A DNA stretch of 64,000 bases from G963678095 sp963678095 (GCA_963678095.2 OY782746.1:310001-374000), one strand, 5' to 3'; shown: positions 50,360 to 59,512, counted from the first letter of the stretch. Made by a program: numbers and translations. The notes: generated by a model not told the origin, from the sequence alone.

Positions 50360-50977
50360 TTAACGGATAAAGTTCATGAATGTCGGCGGCTCCTGTTCTG
50401 GCAGACCATATTTTTCCTTGCCAAGCTGTATGCTCTTTATCATAAAAGTCATGTTCCGCGCCAATCGGCGCATATTCTGCATTCCTTCCACATCCTGAAC
50501 GACCTCACCGATTTCCCGGCCATGAACACTGTTCCAATACAGGCTTGACGCAACCGGCATATTGGAAATCGTGAAGTATTTATTCAGCTCATCAAACGTA
50601 GCGGAAAGTCCACCGCGCCGGGCAATAACGACACTCGCGCCTACCTTCATGGTCTTATCAAAATGAGTGCTGAAAAACAGCCGATCCAGATATGCGATAA
50701 GCGTGGCATTTGCCGAGGCAAAATATACTGGACTGCCAACCACCATGGCATCACAGCTCGCAAAAAGCGACGCTGTTTTATTCACTAGATCATCAAAGAT
50801 GCATTTGCCACTTTTGGCACAGCTCCGGCAGGCAGTACAGCCGCGGACGGCCTGGTTTCCTGCCTGAACCAGTTCTGTTTCTACGCCATTTTCGGCAAAC
50901 ACCTTGCGCATTTCATCCAGGGCCAAAAAGGTATTCCCCTGGCTATGGGGAGATCCATTCACCAGCATAACTTTCAT
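50360..50977 (-). CDS. Flavodoxin-fold NAD(P)H-dependent oxidoreductase
   Basis: 205 residues. VMLVNGSPHSQGNTFLALDE is the FMN loop, CTACRSCAKSGKC a Cys cluster, and GSPVYFASANATLIAYLDRL the second FMN segment. The C-terminus ends NFIR, the same as the paralogue at 54712-55344. AGGAG precedes the ATG. Probably an FMN or quinone reductase of the iron-sulfur flavoprotein group. It is 48 bp downstream of the CMD gene, in a run with the Fe-alcohol dehydrogenase. Confidence 0.85.
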   Translation of the reverse strand: MKVMLVNGSPHSQGNTFLALDEMRKVFAENGVETELVQAGNQAVRGCTACRSCAKSGKCIFDDLVNKTASLFASCDAMVVGSPVYFASANATLIAYLDRLFFSTHFDKTMKVGASVVIARRGGLSATFDELNKYFTISNMPVASSLYWNSVHGREIGEVVQDVEGMQNMRRLARNMTFMIKSIQLGKEKYGLPEQEPPTFMNFIR

Positions 50978-51025
50978 TTTTTGTAGTCTCCTCTTATAAA
51001 ATTCTCAGCTTCTTCAGGGGCTTGA

Positions 51026-51898
51026 TTATTGGGCCGGCTGTACGGCAAAGCATTCATTGACAAGCTTCAGCATCCAAAGGGTGCGCGGAAATCCCACATA
51101 GGGATTCATTGCTGTGATGATGCCAACAACCTCTTCTTTGGTCGCACCGGCAGCCAATAGTCCATTTACATGACTGCGAAACTGGTCCTCAATTCCCATT
51201 GTGCCAATGGCCGCAACAGTCAGCATTTCCCGCAGCTTAAGATCAAGTGTCCCCCGCGTGTAAATGTCCCCGAAGCAAAACGCTGAAAGATCATCCTGCA
51301 GATGCTTCTGGTTATCCGGCGCAGCTGCCCGCATTTTCGTGATTCTATCACCATACGTTCTCACCTGATACTCCAGCCCCTTTTCAAAGCGGTCAGCATC
51401 CGTGGTAGTTCCCTGTTTTTCCAGCGGCAGCCTAATGCCATGCTTTTCAAATACACCATCCATAATTTCTACTGCTGCTGCCGTTTTGGCAAAACCAACA
51501 TATGGCGTAATATGGTAAACCGACTCTCTGATCTGCAGTGGCGTCGCTTTCACGGCCAGTGCTTCGTCCACTGCGGTAGCCAACAATTTCTCGTTTTGGT
51601 TCGTGGTCAAAACAGATACGGTTACCAATGCTCGCTCGACAGGTTCAAGCTTCACCTGTTGTGCAATATCGCCATAAATGTATTTTTTCATAAGCGCTGC
51701 ATACTCCGGATCTGTATTGCTGAGCGGAAACTGCGCCGCACCATGATGAAGTGCCTTATAATTCACTTCGGCCACCAGGCTGCGATCATAGCTGTCTAAT
51801 GCTGAAGCTGCAGCCGCCTGGAGTGGAAGCTGCGTCAGCGTCATAACCCCTGTTCCTGCCAAGCCCATTATGATCAGCTGGCAAAATTTCTTTTTCAT
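51026..51898 (-). CDS. Secreted carboxymuconolactone-decarboxylase-family protein
   Basis: 290 residues with a signal peptide (about 1-28, ending LQAAAASA). Two CMD repeats follow (about 85-145 and 205-275), each with the GVGFAKT/YVGFPRT motif (TPYVGFAKTAA and NPYVGFPRTLW). Neither repeat has the CxxC of AhpD, so a peroxidase role is unlikely; a decarboxylase or isomerase role outside the membrane is open. It follows the Fe-alcohol dehydrogenase gene by 22 bp and probably shares its MerR-controlled promoter. Confidence 0.82.
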   Translation of the reverse strand: MKKKFCQLIIMGLAGTGVMTLTQLPLQAAAASALDSYDRSLVAEVNYKALHHGAAQFPLSNTDPEYAALMKKYIYGDIAQQVKLEPVERALVTVSVLTTNQNEKLLATAVDEALAVKATPLQIRESVYHITPYVGFAKTAAAVEIMDGVFEKHGIRLPLEKQGTTTDADRFEKGLEYQVRTYGDRITKMRAAAPDNQKHLQDDLSAFCFGDIYTRGTLDLKLREMLTVAAIGTMGIEDQFRSHVNGLLAAGATKEEVVGIITAMNPYVGFPRTLWMLKLVNECFAVQPAQ

Positions 51899-51920
51899 TT
51901 CACTTCATCCCTTCCATATC

Positions 51921-53084
51921 TCAGCCTTTTACGGCCACCAATATGTCATATATTTCCTCTGGTGTAAGTTTCTTCGCACAGCCTGGTGTCTGGACAGCCG
52001 TATTCGCCACCGCATGCAGAATTTCGTCATCCGCACAGTCCAGCTCCCGCAGGCTTGTCGGCAAGCCTATTTCCCTGATAAATGCAGCCAGTTTACCAAT
52101 ACCCTGCAAAGCCGTCTCCAGCTCTGTCTGCCCCTCAGAAGCAACACCAAAGACCTCAACCGCCAGTCGCGCATACTGCTTGGGAGCAGCCGGTGCCAGG
52201 TGGCGGTAAAGTTCCGGCTGAATCACTGCCAAACCGCAGCCATGATTGCAATCCGTATAGGCTCCCAGCTGATGCTCTATCATATGGCACTGAAAGTCCG
52301 TCTGCTTGCCAATTTTCAAAATTCCATTTTCCGCCATGGCCGATGCCCACATGAGCTCGGAACGAGCTTCCATGTCCTCCGGCTCTGCTTTTATCCGGCG
52401 AATATTAGCGATAACACTTCTCATTACAGACTCATTCATCTCATCCGATAGGTTGGGTTCCCGTGCTGTCCCTAGATATGTTTCCATACAATGACTAAGT
52501 GTATCGAAGGCACCGGAAATCACCTGCTTCAGCGGCACGGTTTTCGTATAATATGGATCGAGCACTGCAAACGCTGCAGCTGTTCCCCATAACGCACCTT
52601 TCCATTTCTTTTTCTCATAAGTGATAACGGCGCCGGCATTTTGCTCGCTCCCCGTGCCGGAAGCCGTTACAATAACGCCCAAGGGTATTCCGCTAGCCGG
52701 AAGCTTATGCTGCGTATATTCATACTCATATAAATCTGTATCCAGTCTGGCCTGTGCCGATACGGCTTTGCAGCAGTCTGAAACACTCCCGCCGCCTACA
52801 GCCAGAATGAAATCAATTTGTTTTTCCCTGGCCAAAGCCGCGCCCGCCTGAACTTTCGCATATGTCGGATTGCTCATGATGCCGGAAAATTCCGTAACAT
52901 TTTTGCCAGCTGCTGCCAAAATCAGCATAAGCTCATCATAGATACCATTTTGTCTGACACTGCCACCGCCATAAGCCAGCATAATATTTTTTCCGTATTG
53001 AGGCAGTTCCTTTTCCAAGGCCCGCTTTGCGGCGCCCCTGCCGAAATAGTTCTTCGTCGGATAGGAAAATTCAAAATCCTGCAT
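51921..53084 (-). CDS. Iron-containing alcohol dehydrogenase (YqhD/BdhA type)
   Basis: 387 residues from ATG 53084 (GAGGAGCGAG upstream). NADPH-site motif GGGSVSDCCKA, metal-ligand regions ISGAFDTLSHCMETYL and FQCHMIEHQLGAY with DCNHGCG match the group-III butanol-dehydrogenase/YqhD type, which reduces aldehydes. It is divergent from a MerR regulator and precedes the CMD, FMN reductase and hydrolase genes. It could be an aldehyde stress enzyme. As the only Fe-ADH in the window it is a weak candidate for the missing sulfoacetaldehyde reductase. Confidence 0.87.
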   Translation of the reverse strand: MQDFEFSYPTKNYFGRGAAKRALEKELPQYGKNIMLAYGGGSVRQNGIYDELMLILAAAGKNVTEFSGIMSNPTYAKVQAGAALAREKQIDFILAVGGGSVSDCCKAVSAQARLDTDLYEYEYTQHKLPASGIPLGVIVTASGTGSEQNAGAVITYEKKKWKGALWGTAAAFAVLDPYYTKTVPLKQVISGAFDTLSHCMETYLGTAREPNLSDEMNESVMRSVIANIRRIKAEPEDMEARSELMWASAMAENGILKIGKQTDFQCHMIEHQLGAYTDCNHGCGLAVIQPELYRHLAPAAPKQYARLAVEVFGVASEGQTELETALQGIGKLAAFIREIGLPTSLRELDCADDEILHAVANTAVQTPGCAKKLTPEEIYDILVAVKG

Positions 53085-53104
53085 TTCATCTCGCTCCTCT
53101 TCGC

Positions 53105-53167
53105 TTGTCATTTTGTTTGTCCCCTGTTATAATGCGAGTATACCACCCGGTTGTTACTACCGGTCAA
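53105..53167. promoter_or_regulatory. Divergent merR / alcohol dehydrogenase promoters with 19-bp spacer
   Basis: Minus strand: TTGACC (53167-53162) and TATACT (53142-53137) are 19 bp apart, the over-long spacing of MerR-activated promoters, with a dyad CCGGT-N7-ACCGG lying in the spacer. Plus strand: TTGTCA (53105-53110) and TATAAT (53128-53133), 17-bp spacer, should drive merR itself. Confidence 0.7.
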
Positions 53168-53209
53168 TATCTTTTTTGTAAAAAGTTTAAGCGGTCCAGG
53201 AGGAATTTT

Positions 53210-53599
53210 ATGTACACGATGAAACAAATCTGTGAAGAAGCCGACATGACCTATGAAACCTTGAAATTCTACTGCAATCAGGGATTAATCCCCCATGTAA
53301 AACGTGACAAAAACAATCACCGAATATTTGATGAGCATGATCTCGCCTGGATCAAAAGCCTTGTCTGCCTGAAAAATTGCGACATGAGTCTTGCTGAAAT
53401 GAAAGAATATTTGGCACTGTGTTTAGCTGGTCCGTCAACGATCCCTGTCCGCCAGATCCTGTTAAGCAAAAAACAAAATGAGCTGAACGTAAAGATCAAT
53501 ACCCTGACGGAGGCTGTATCGTATATCGACTGGAAACAACAGTTTTATGGCGACATCTTAAGCGGGAAAACGCCCTATCTCAGCAATCTGGTTCCATAG
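53210..53599 (+). CDS. MerR-family transcriptional regulator
   Basis: 129 residues from ATG 53210 (CCAGGAGG upstream). The HTH is MKQICEEADMTYETLKFYCN, followed by RDKNNHRIFDEHDLAWI and a coiled-coil dimer helix (LLSKKQNELNVKINTLTEAV). No metal-binding Cys cluster; this resembles the AdhR/NmlR aldehyde-responsive group. Binding to the 19-bp-spaced promoter upstream of the divergent alcohol dehydrogenase operon is predicted. Confidence 0.9.
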   Translation: MYTMKQICEEADMTYETLKFYCNQGLIPHVKRDKNNHRIFDEHDLAWIKSLVCLKNCDMSLAEMKEYLALCLAGPSTIPVRQILLSKKQNELNVKINTLTEAVSYIDWKQQFYGDILSGKTPYLSNLVP

Positions 53600-53721
53600 C
53601 CTTTTAAAATTCCGGAAAGTTGTTGATCCAAACAGTCACCGGGCTTTCACTGCCAAATTTTGGGTTAAACATAGTCACAGGCCAGCATAAGCCGCCTGTG
53701 ACCGACTTGATCACAAATAAC

Positions 53722-53758
53722 AAAGGCTGGCTAAAGAAACTTTCTTTAGCCAGCCTTT
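53722..53758. terminator. Bidirectional terminator between merR and araC genes
   Basis: AAAGGCTGGCTAAAGA and TCTTTAGCCAGCCTTT form a perfect 16-bp stem between the convergent merR and AraC-type genes. Confidence 0.88.
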
Positions 53759-53777
53759 GTTGTTTGCAAACTCATTT

Positions 53778-54680
53778 TTACCCAACATACCTTGCCCGCA
53801 GACGCTTGATATCCTCCCGAGGCGAACAACCAAACATGCGGGAATACTCCCGGCTGAATTGCGACGGACTTTCATAACCTACCCGAAAAGCTGCATCTGC
53901 CACATCTATATCTGTGCTGAGCATCAACTGCCGCGCTTCCTGAAGTCTCAGCTGCTTTTGAAACTGCAGGGGACTCATCGTTGTAATTTCCTTAAACTGT
54001 CGGTGCAGCGTCGGCACGCTGATATTTGCCTGCTGTGCCAGCTCATCGATACGCAATACCCGATTATAGTTATGGGTTATTTCTTGTATAATTACCCGCA
54101 TCCGATAAGCCGTGCTTCCCTTTAGTGCATACTGCCGCAATACATCCCCATGCTTCCCCTGCAGGACACGATAAAAAATTTCCTTTGTATAAACAGGTGC
54201 AAGCACCGGAATATCATCCGGAGCATCCACCAGCCGAACCAGCCGGGAAACTGCATCCATCAGGGGAATTTCAAGCTGCCCGACGTACATAGCACGATTG
54301 CGTTTTTTCCTTATTACGTCCTTATCGGCGGCAGGGATAAGCTCTACAATCTGCGTTGGTGAAAATTCCAGCTTCAAGGAAATATACGGTTTTTCTCTTT
54401 TTGCTTCCGTAACCTGTCCCGTCACAGGCAGTTCCACCGAGGAAATAAGATAATCCCCTATTCCATAGGCAAAGCGCTCTTCCGCCAGACAGAGCTCTTT
54501 TTTTCCCTGCAAAATAATACAAAGAGAGGGCTTATGAAAAATATGACGGGGTTCACTACACTGAAATTGCCGTAAGAAAAACAGCCCCGGAATCAACGTC
54601 ATCTCTGCGCCTTCTCCAACCATATGCTTAGCAATCCGTTGGCTAAGATCTTGGCTATATGTGGCGATCTCTTTATGCAT
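53778..54680 (-). CDS. AraC-family transcriptional regulator (AraC_N type)
   Basis: 300 residues. An AraC_N cupin-like sensor domain (about 20-175; KPSLCIILQGKKELCLAEER, YLISSVELPVTGQV) is followed by the two-HTH domain (RIDELAQQANISVPTLHRQF and AAFRVGYESPSQFSREYSRM). Such regulators often control oxidoreductase or alcohol dehydrogenase genes. It is upstream of nothing on its strand; the FMN reductase gene at 54712 lies 31 bp before its start and may be cotranscribed. Confidence 0.9.
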   Translation of the reverse strand: MHKEIATYSQDLSQRIAKHMVGEGAEMTLIPGLFFLRQFQCSEPRHIFHKPSLCIILQGKKELCLAEERFAYGIGDYLISSVELPVTGQVTEAKREKPYISLKLEFSPTQIVELIPAADKDVIRKKRNRAMYVGQLEIPLMDAVSRLVRLVDAPDDIPVLAPVYTKEIFYRVLQGKHGDVLRQYALKGSTAYRMRVIIQEITHNYNRVLRIDELAQQANISVPTLHRQFKEITTMSPLQFQKQLRLQEARQLMLSTDIDVADAAFRVGYESPSQFSREYSRMFGCSPREDIKRLRARYVG

Positions 54681-54711
54681 CGGCCAACGCTCCTTCTAAC
54701 CGCTAATACAA

Positions 54712-55344
54712 TCAACGGATAAAATTTGTAAAAGTTGTTGCTTCCTGTTTCGGCAAGGTAACCCCATTTTTCAATCCGATTTCCTTGCATTTCAAGAAAA
54801 ACGCCATATTTCTGCCTAAAATACGCATGATCTGCAACCCCTCGATATCCTGATGGACATCTTCCGGCGTTGCACCATGCACCATATTCCAATAGCGTGA
54901 AGATACAATCGGCATCTGCAATAAACCAAAATATTTATTCATTTGGTCATAGGTTGCTGTCGTCCCGGCTCGGCGGGCAGAAATCACCGCCGCTGCCGGC
55001 TTTAAGTAAAAAGAATTCCTCCCCCCACAAAAATCTGCATAAAAAGCACGATCAAGGAACGACGTAATCGCACCGCCCGCCGCCCCCCAATGCACCGGTG
55101 TGCCAAAAATAAAACCGTCATATTCGTCTGCAATTTCCAAAAATTCATTCACCCGGTCGTTGATCACACATTTATGCAGCTGTGCGCATTTACGACAGGC
55201 AAGACAGCCGCTCAGAGCTTTGTTGCGAATCCAAAAAAAATCTGTTTCCACATTTTCTTCCTTTAACGTTTTTGCAACCTCACAAAGTGCCGTATATGTG
55301 CATCCTTTTTCATGCGGACTCCCGTTTACCAGTAAAACTTTCAT
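54712..55344 (-). CDS. Flavodoxin-fold NAD(P)H-dependent oxidoreductase
   Basis: 210 residues from ATG 55344 (TTGGAGGG upstream). LLVNGSPHEKGCTYTALCEV (FMN loop), CLACRKCAQLHKC (Cys cluster) and GTPVHWGAAGGAITSFLDRA are typical. Close paralogue of the protein at 50360-50977, with the same length, Cys spacing and terminal NFIR. It lies directly between a Tat-exported DUF362 protein and an AraC regulator. Confidence 0.85.
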   Translation of the reverse strand: MKVLLVNGSPHEKGCTYTALCEVAKTLKEENVETDFFWIRNKALSGCLACRKCAQLHKCVINDRVNEFLEIADEYDGFIFGTPVHWGAAGGAITSFLDRAFYADFCGGRNSFYLKPAAAVISARRAGTTATYDQMNKYFGLLQMPIVSSRYWNMVHGATPEDVHQDIEGLQIMRILGRNMAFFLKCKEIGLKNGVTLPKQEATTFTNFIR

Positions 55345-55381
55345 TTGTCTTCCCTCCAAGCATTATTTTTTCCAGAGGCAC

Positions 55382-56428
55382 TCAATCAATAGAAATCAAT
55401 TCATATTGATCATTTCCCATTTTACGATCACGCATGGCCTGCAACTGATGGAGTCCATGCCGGCTCTCAATTCGCGCCTGCAGATCATGGCGATCTTTTT
55501 CCGGACAGTTGTAGACAAGGTCCACACTGGCCTGCTCTATTGCCAGAATATCCGTTGAAGCCAGCATTCCAATATCCGGAATAGTTGGTTTTACTGCCGC
55601 CGTTCCCGCACAATCACAGTCCACCGACATCTTCCTCATAACATTTAAGAAAATTATATGCTTGCCAAAATAATCGCAGGTGGCCTTGCCAGAGTCCGCC
55701 ATGCGTTCCATCAGCTCATCCTGCATTGGCATCTGTGCCCACTCCTGCACGGGAGGCATATTTCCCGTCGGATATCCATGCACCTGGCGTTTTCCTACTT
55801 GTCCTGATGCACAACCAATAGCTATATTCTTCAAAGACCCACCATATCCTCCCATGGTATGCCCTTTAAAATGGGTTAAAACAACCATAGAATCATAATT
55901 CACCATATGTCCGCCCATAGTAACTTCTTGAAGATATTTTCCGCCACGAACAGGTAGTTCAATCCCGCCATCCTCATCCATGATATCGACCGGGCAAAAA
56001 TCCCAGCCATTTACGCGCAACGTATCGCGATGACCGGCGGTTGTATAGCGATCGCCGCCATACATGGTATTGGTTTCGACAATACTGCTGTTTGGTATAT
56101 GTTCCTGTAAAGCTTTGACCATATCCCGCGGCAAAATATACGGTCCATTTTTTTCACCCGTATGCAGCTTCAGGGCCACTTTCCCATATACACCTTCATT
56201 AATCTGATCATAAAGCCGTCTAAGAGATTTTGCATCTATATGTTTTGTAAAATACACTTTGGCTTTGGATCCCGCCGTCTGGTTATTGCCCACATTGCTG
56301 CTGCCGACAACGGGAGCCTGTGCCAGAGCAACATTTTTCTCATGTCCCAATAATGTCCCTGGATCCATCGCAACCCCTACTGCGGTCATCCCCGCAATCT
56401 TGACAAAGTCTCTTCTCGAAATAGCCAT
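55382..56428 (-). CDS. Tat-exported DUF362-family protein
   Basis: 348 residues from ATG 56428 (AGGAGG upstream). The start MAISRRDFVKIAGMTAVGVA is a twin-arginine signal. The DUF362 domain follows: GKVALKLHTGEKNGPYILPR, DSMVVLTHFKGHTMGGYGG and LKNIAIGCASGQVGKRQVHG; a CDCAG near residue 270 may take part in metal binding. No ferredoxin clusters of the longer DUF362 type. Probably exported folded with a cofactor; reaction unknown. 37 bp before the FMN reductase gene, same strand. Confidence 0.82.
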   Translation of the reverse strand: MAISRRDFVKIAGMTAVGVAMDPGTLLGHEKNVALAQAPVVGSSNVGNNQTAGSKAKVYFTKHIDAKSLRRLYDQINEGVYGKVALKLHTGEKNGPYILPRDMVKALQEHIPNSSIVETNTMYGGDRYTTAGHRDTLRVNGWDFCPVDIMDEDGGIELPVRGGKYLQEVTMGGHMVNYDSMVVLTHFKGHTMGGYGGSLKNIAIGCASGQVGKRQVHGYPTGNMPPVQEWAQMPMQDELMERMADSGKATCDYFGKHIIFLNVMRKMSVDCDCAGTAAVKPTIPDIGMLASTDILAIEQASVDLVYNCPEKDRHDLQARIESRHGLHQLQAMRDRKMGNDQYELISID

Positions 56429-56460
56429 AGCAAAGGCCTCCTTATGTTTACAGACAAAAG

Positions 56461-56640
56461 CTAGTTCAGCTTTTTTTCCTTGAGCCAATCTGCCATAATG
56501 TCAGCAATCACTTTGTTATTCTTATCCGCCATCAGAAAATGCGTATTCCCCTTTATTCCTAAATTGTTAAATGAATAACGCCCACATCGCCACCATGTCG
56601 CTTGACGGCTGCAACAAACTGCTGTGCCACTTACAGCATC
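56461..56640 (-). pseudogene. C-terminal remnant of a secreted alpha/beta hydrolase
   Basis: Two reading frames together give FVAAVKRHGGDVGVIHL and NLGIKGNTHFLMADKNNKV, which match the end of the intact hydrolase at 58407-59480 (MKKYGGDVTVISL and DIGIKGNTHFMMADLNNAQ). A frameshift near 56567 and the loss of the rest make this a decayed second copy. Confidence 0.8.
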
Positions 56641-56660
56641 CCGTTTCAAGAACGATCGTT

Positions 56661-56744
56661 TTATCTGAAACTGCTTTTTCTGCCGCGAAGATATTTCCCA
56701 TCTTTTCTTGGACTCCCTGATACGATCAATATCTTCTTACTCAT
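56661..56744 (-). pseudogene. N-terminal remnant of an FMN-reductase/flavodoxin gene
   Basis: After AAAGGAAG and an ATG at 56744 the minus strand reads SKKILIVSGSPRKDG, the start of an iron-sulfur flavoprotein-type FMN reductase, then loses similarity and stops after 27 codons. It abuts the hydrolase remnant, so a deletion has probably joined the two. Confidence 0.7.
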
Positions 56745-56771
56745 AAAATATTTCTTCCTTTCCATATCCCA

Positions 56772-57692
56772 TTATGCTAGTCCCGTTAGGATATATACGA
56801 TTGGCATTGTCACGACCGAAACAAGGGTTGTAAGCGTAATGCCTTTTAAAGATAAGGGATAAACTTCTTTATTATAAATAGATGCCAACAACGACAAAAC
56901 ATTGCCTGCGGGGGTAGCAATGGCCGCCAGGCAAACAGCCATCAGCAAAGGATTGTCCACGAATTGTTCCAGAATCATCACAATAACCACCGGAAATACT
57001 ACCATCTTCATTAAGGTAAATAGCCACATTCTTGTATCAGAAAACATCTCCTTCCAATCCATATCACTTAGAAATGAGCCAATCAGCAGCATAGCCAAGG
57101 GTGCTGTCATACTGCCAAGCATTTGTACAGTAGTACGGATTACATAAGGAATATGGATATTCATCAAATAGATGACAATGGCTAAAAAACAGGCAATCAT
57201 TCCTTCATTCAAAAGATCTCTCCACTTAAAGGCCTGCTTCTTCGAACTACCTTTGATGGCTTTGATAGCATAAGAAAAAAACAATAGATTGAACGGAATA
57301 AGGAATATTGTCATATAAATCAGTGCTCCCTTTCCGTAAATTGCATCAATCATCGGAACTCCCATAAAACCAATGTTACTGAAAATCATCATCACATTGA
57401 TGATACTGTAATATTTTTTTTCGTAGCCAAGCAAACGAGGCAGCACCCATGCAGCGATCATCAGTAAAACTAATAATGCAATAGTAACCCCTAGGGTGAG
57501 TAGCAATTCGTCACCACCAATATGCGGTCCATCAACCAATGCTCCCGATAAGATAATTGCCGGATAAGCAATTCGGACAACCAGCGCAGAAACCTGCGCC
57601 TGATTTTCATCAGTAATCATCTTCTTAGTCCGGGCATAAAGCCCAACCAGAATCAATAAGGCAAAGATAATCATTTGCTGAAGAACCACCAT
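56772..57692 (-). CDS. AEC-family (auxin efflux carrier type) transporter
   Basis: 306 residues, about ten helices in two halves. ALLILVGLYARTKKMITDEN, MIFSNIGFMGVPMIDAIYGK and the C-terminal AAIATPAGNVLSLLASIYNK are characteristic. Relatives export malate, auxin or other organic acids. Monocistronic on the minus strand; a ribosome binding site is weak (GAGGAGTG). Substrate unknown. Confidence 0.87.
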   Translation of the reverse strand: MVVLQQMIIFALLILVGLYARTKKMITDENQAQVSALVVRIAYPAIILSGALVDGPHIGGDELLLTLGVTIALLVLLMIAAWVLPRLLGYEKKYYSIINVMMIFSNIGFMGVPMIDAIYGKGALIYMTIFLIPFNLLFFSYAIKAIKGSSKKQAFKWRDLLNEGMIACFLAIVIYLMNIHIPYVIRTTVQMLGSMTAPLAMLLIGSFLSDMDWKEMFSDTRMWLFTLMKMVVFPVVIVMILEQFVDNPLLMAVCLAAIATPAGNVLSLLASIYNKEVYPLSLKGITLTTLVSVVTMPIVYILTGLA

Positions 57693-57793
57693 TTATCATT
57701 ACACTCCTCATTCTCCCTCACTTAAATAAAAGTCCTCTTAGATCGCAATCGTCAAAGCCGGAACGGCCTTAACCCGTACACTGTACCGACTTT

Positions 57794-58342
57794 TCATGGC
57801 AGTGCCTGGTACATACCCGCATCAACCGGTTCCATCCATTCCGTTGATTCCCCTTCAACAGGTTGCATGATTGCAAGATGCTGAAACGACTTCCCTGGTG
57901 CCGCACCATGCCAATGCTTTATGCCTGCAGGAATTGTCACGGTCTCACCCGGCATAAGCTTTTTAGGTTCCTGCCCCCAAATCTGGTAATATCCACTCCC
58001 AGATTCAGCAACGAGAATCTGGCAGGTCTTATGGTGTATATGCCAATTCGTATGCGCACCATGCCAGAACGTGACATTGAATATCGGCACACCACTTTCC
58101 GATAAGCGCGCTACAAAACTGTCCCCTTGAAAATTGTCTTTGTTCGCCAGATTCGGACTGCCGATCGGGAAAACAGTTCCTCCCATCATTTGTAATTCTC
58201 GTGTAATCTTCGAGGCAAACGCAGTCTCATCGGCCGTACCGACAGCCTGTGCATTCCCCATATTAAATGCAGTATAAAGGCTCAATAGAACTGCAATTGC
58301 AGTAATTTTGTTATATCGCCATCTTCTTTTATCGTTTCCCAT
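57794..58342 (-). CDS. Secreted cupin-domain protein
   Basis: 182 residues. Signal peptide about 10-33 (ending GNAQA), GGGAGG before the ATG. A single cupin barrel (about 85-160): WHGAHTNWHIHHKTCQILV gives the first His motif (with His-x-His), and PAGIKHWHGAAPGKSF the second. The metal site looks complete. Such small cupins are often fused or linked to carboxymuconolactone-decarboxylase proteins; a CMD protein is encoded at 51026. Possible quinone or aldehyde metabolism; not proven. Confidence 0.82.
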   Translation of the reverse strand: MGNDKRRWRYNKITAIAVLLSLYTAFNMGNAQAVGTADETAFASKITRELQMMGGTVFPIGSPNLANKDNFQGDSFVARLSESGVPIFNVTFWHGAHTNWHIHHKTCQILVAESGSGYYQIWGQEPKKLMPGETVTIPAGIKHWHGAAPGKSFQHLAIMQPVEGESTEWMEPVDAGMYQALP

Positions 58343-58363
58343 ATCTACGCCTCCCAGATAATA

Positions 58364-58397
58364 TTTCGCGTCACAGCCTTTAAGCTGTGACGCGAAA
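58364..58397 (-). terminator. Hairpin between the cupin and hydrolase genes
   Basis: TTTCGCGTCACAGC and GCTGTGACGCGAAA pair perfectly over 14 bp around a 6-base loop, between the stop of the hydrolase gene (58407) and the start of the cupin gene (58342). There is no long T-run on the minus strand, so partial termination or RNA processing is also possible. Confidence 0.6.
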
Positions 58398-58406
58398 CAA
58401 AAAACT

Positions 58407-59480
58407 TTATTTAGCCAGCCCTTTGTTCTTCATCCATTTTTCCATGGCGTCGGCCACCTGTGCATTATTGAGATCGGCCATCATAAAATGTGTATTCCCT
58501 TTGATTCCAATGTCTGGCAAAGAAATAACCGTCACATCCCCACCATATTTTTTCATAACGGCTTCCCACTTTTTCGCAAGGTTCAGCCGCACACGCCAGT
58601 TATCCTGCCCCCAGTTTTCAGTGGGCTGTGTTGGAATATTATCACCGAAATATATGACAATCGGGATTTTGGTAAGTTTCATAAATTCGTCCATTGGCAC
58701 GGACTCGCCCGTAGCTGGAAATGGACTGCTGGTCGCTTCAGTCGCTGGCAATTCTCCCTGTGGAAACGGAAAGGTTCCCGGCTCCAATGCTATAATGCCA
58801 CGAACCCTGGCAGTTTTCATCGCTGTCGCCCAGCCCGGCCCGCCGCCGGCAGAATGTGTAACCAGTACGCCATCCCCTGACTTTTCAAATACAGCTGTCA
58901 TTGCGTCAGCAACCAGCTGTTCATTAAAACTGCCTGTATCTGGGGTCATCTCATGGAAGAACTGATCAAGCGATGCTTTATCCCTCGGCACAGCTGCATT
59001 TGCATAATAATCGGGCCACTGCCCAATTCGGAAGGTATTGAACCAAAGCTGGTCGTCCGGCTGGGCAGCAATCGTTGCCGGAACTGTAGACCGTCCTGCC
59101 TTGCCGCGGCGGGGTTCATCTACTAGATAGGTTTTATATCCCTTTTCCAAAAATATATTCTGAAAGCCATCCCGGCCATCCGGTGTGCTTTCCCAGGTCT
59201 TTGATGACTGTCCATAGCCATGCAAAAACACCATACTGTTTTTGTGTGCTTTCACTGGTTTTTGATAAAATACATATGCATGATCACCATGCAACGTTTT
59301 ACCCTCATGACTCATCGGTTTTGTACCGTCATAAGTTCCTGGTGCCGTCACTACCGTGCCTCCTGCCATAAAGCTGCCTTGATCCTCAATTGTTACCGGC
59401 TTACTCATCGCCATTGCCGAAGCGGTCAGCATGCTCATGCAAATTGCGGTAGCCAGCATTGTTTTTTTTGCCCGTATCAT
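58407..59480 (-). CDS. Secreted alpha/beta hydrolase
   Basis: 357 residues. Signal peptide about 1-24 (ending ASAMA). FLHGYGQSSKTWESTPDGRD holds the oxyanion region, VTHSAGGGPGWATAM the Ser elbow (here H-S-A-G-G), and GIKGNTHFMMADLNN the catalytic His. Homologous to the Ser-type secreted esterases/arylesterases of Gram-negative bacteria. A decayed copy of the 3' end lies at 56461-56640. Substrate unknown. It precedes the cupin gene on the same strand. Confidence 0.82.
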   Translation of the reverse strand: MIRAKKTMLATAICMSMLTASAMAMSKPVTIEDQGSFMAGGTVVTAPGTYDGTKPMSHEGKTLHGDHAYVFYQKPVKAHKNSMVFLHGYGQSSKTWESTPDGRDGFQNIFLEKGYKTYLVDEPRRGKAGRSTVPATIAAQPDDQLWFNTFRIGQWPDYYANAAVPRDKASLDQFFHEMTPDTGSFNEQLVADAMTAVFEKSGDGVLVTHSAGGGPGWATAMKTARVRGIIALEPGTFPFPQGELPATEATSSPFPATGESVPMDEFMKLTKIPIVIYFGDNIPTQPTENWGQDNWRVRLNLAKKWEAVMKKYGGDVTVISLPDIGIKGNTHFMMADLNNAQVADAMEKWMKNKGLAK

Positions 59481-59512
59481 TTTTGTTCATCCTCTCATCC
59501 ACTATTTTTATA

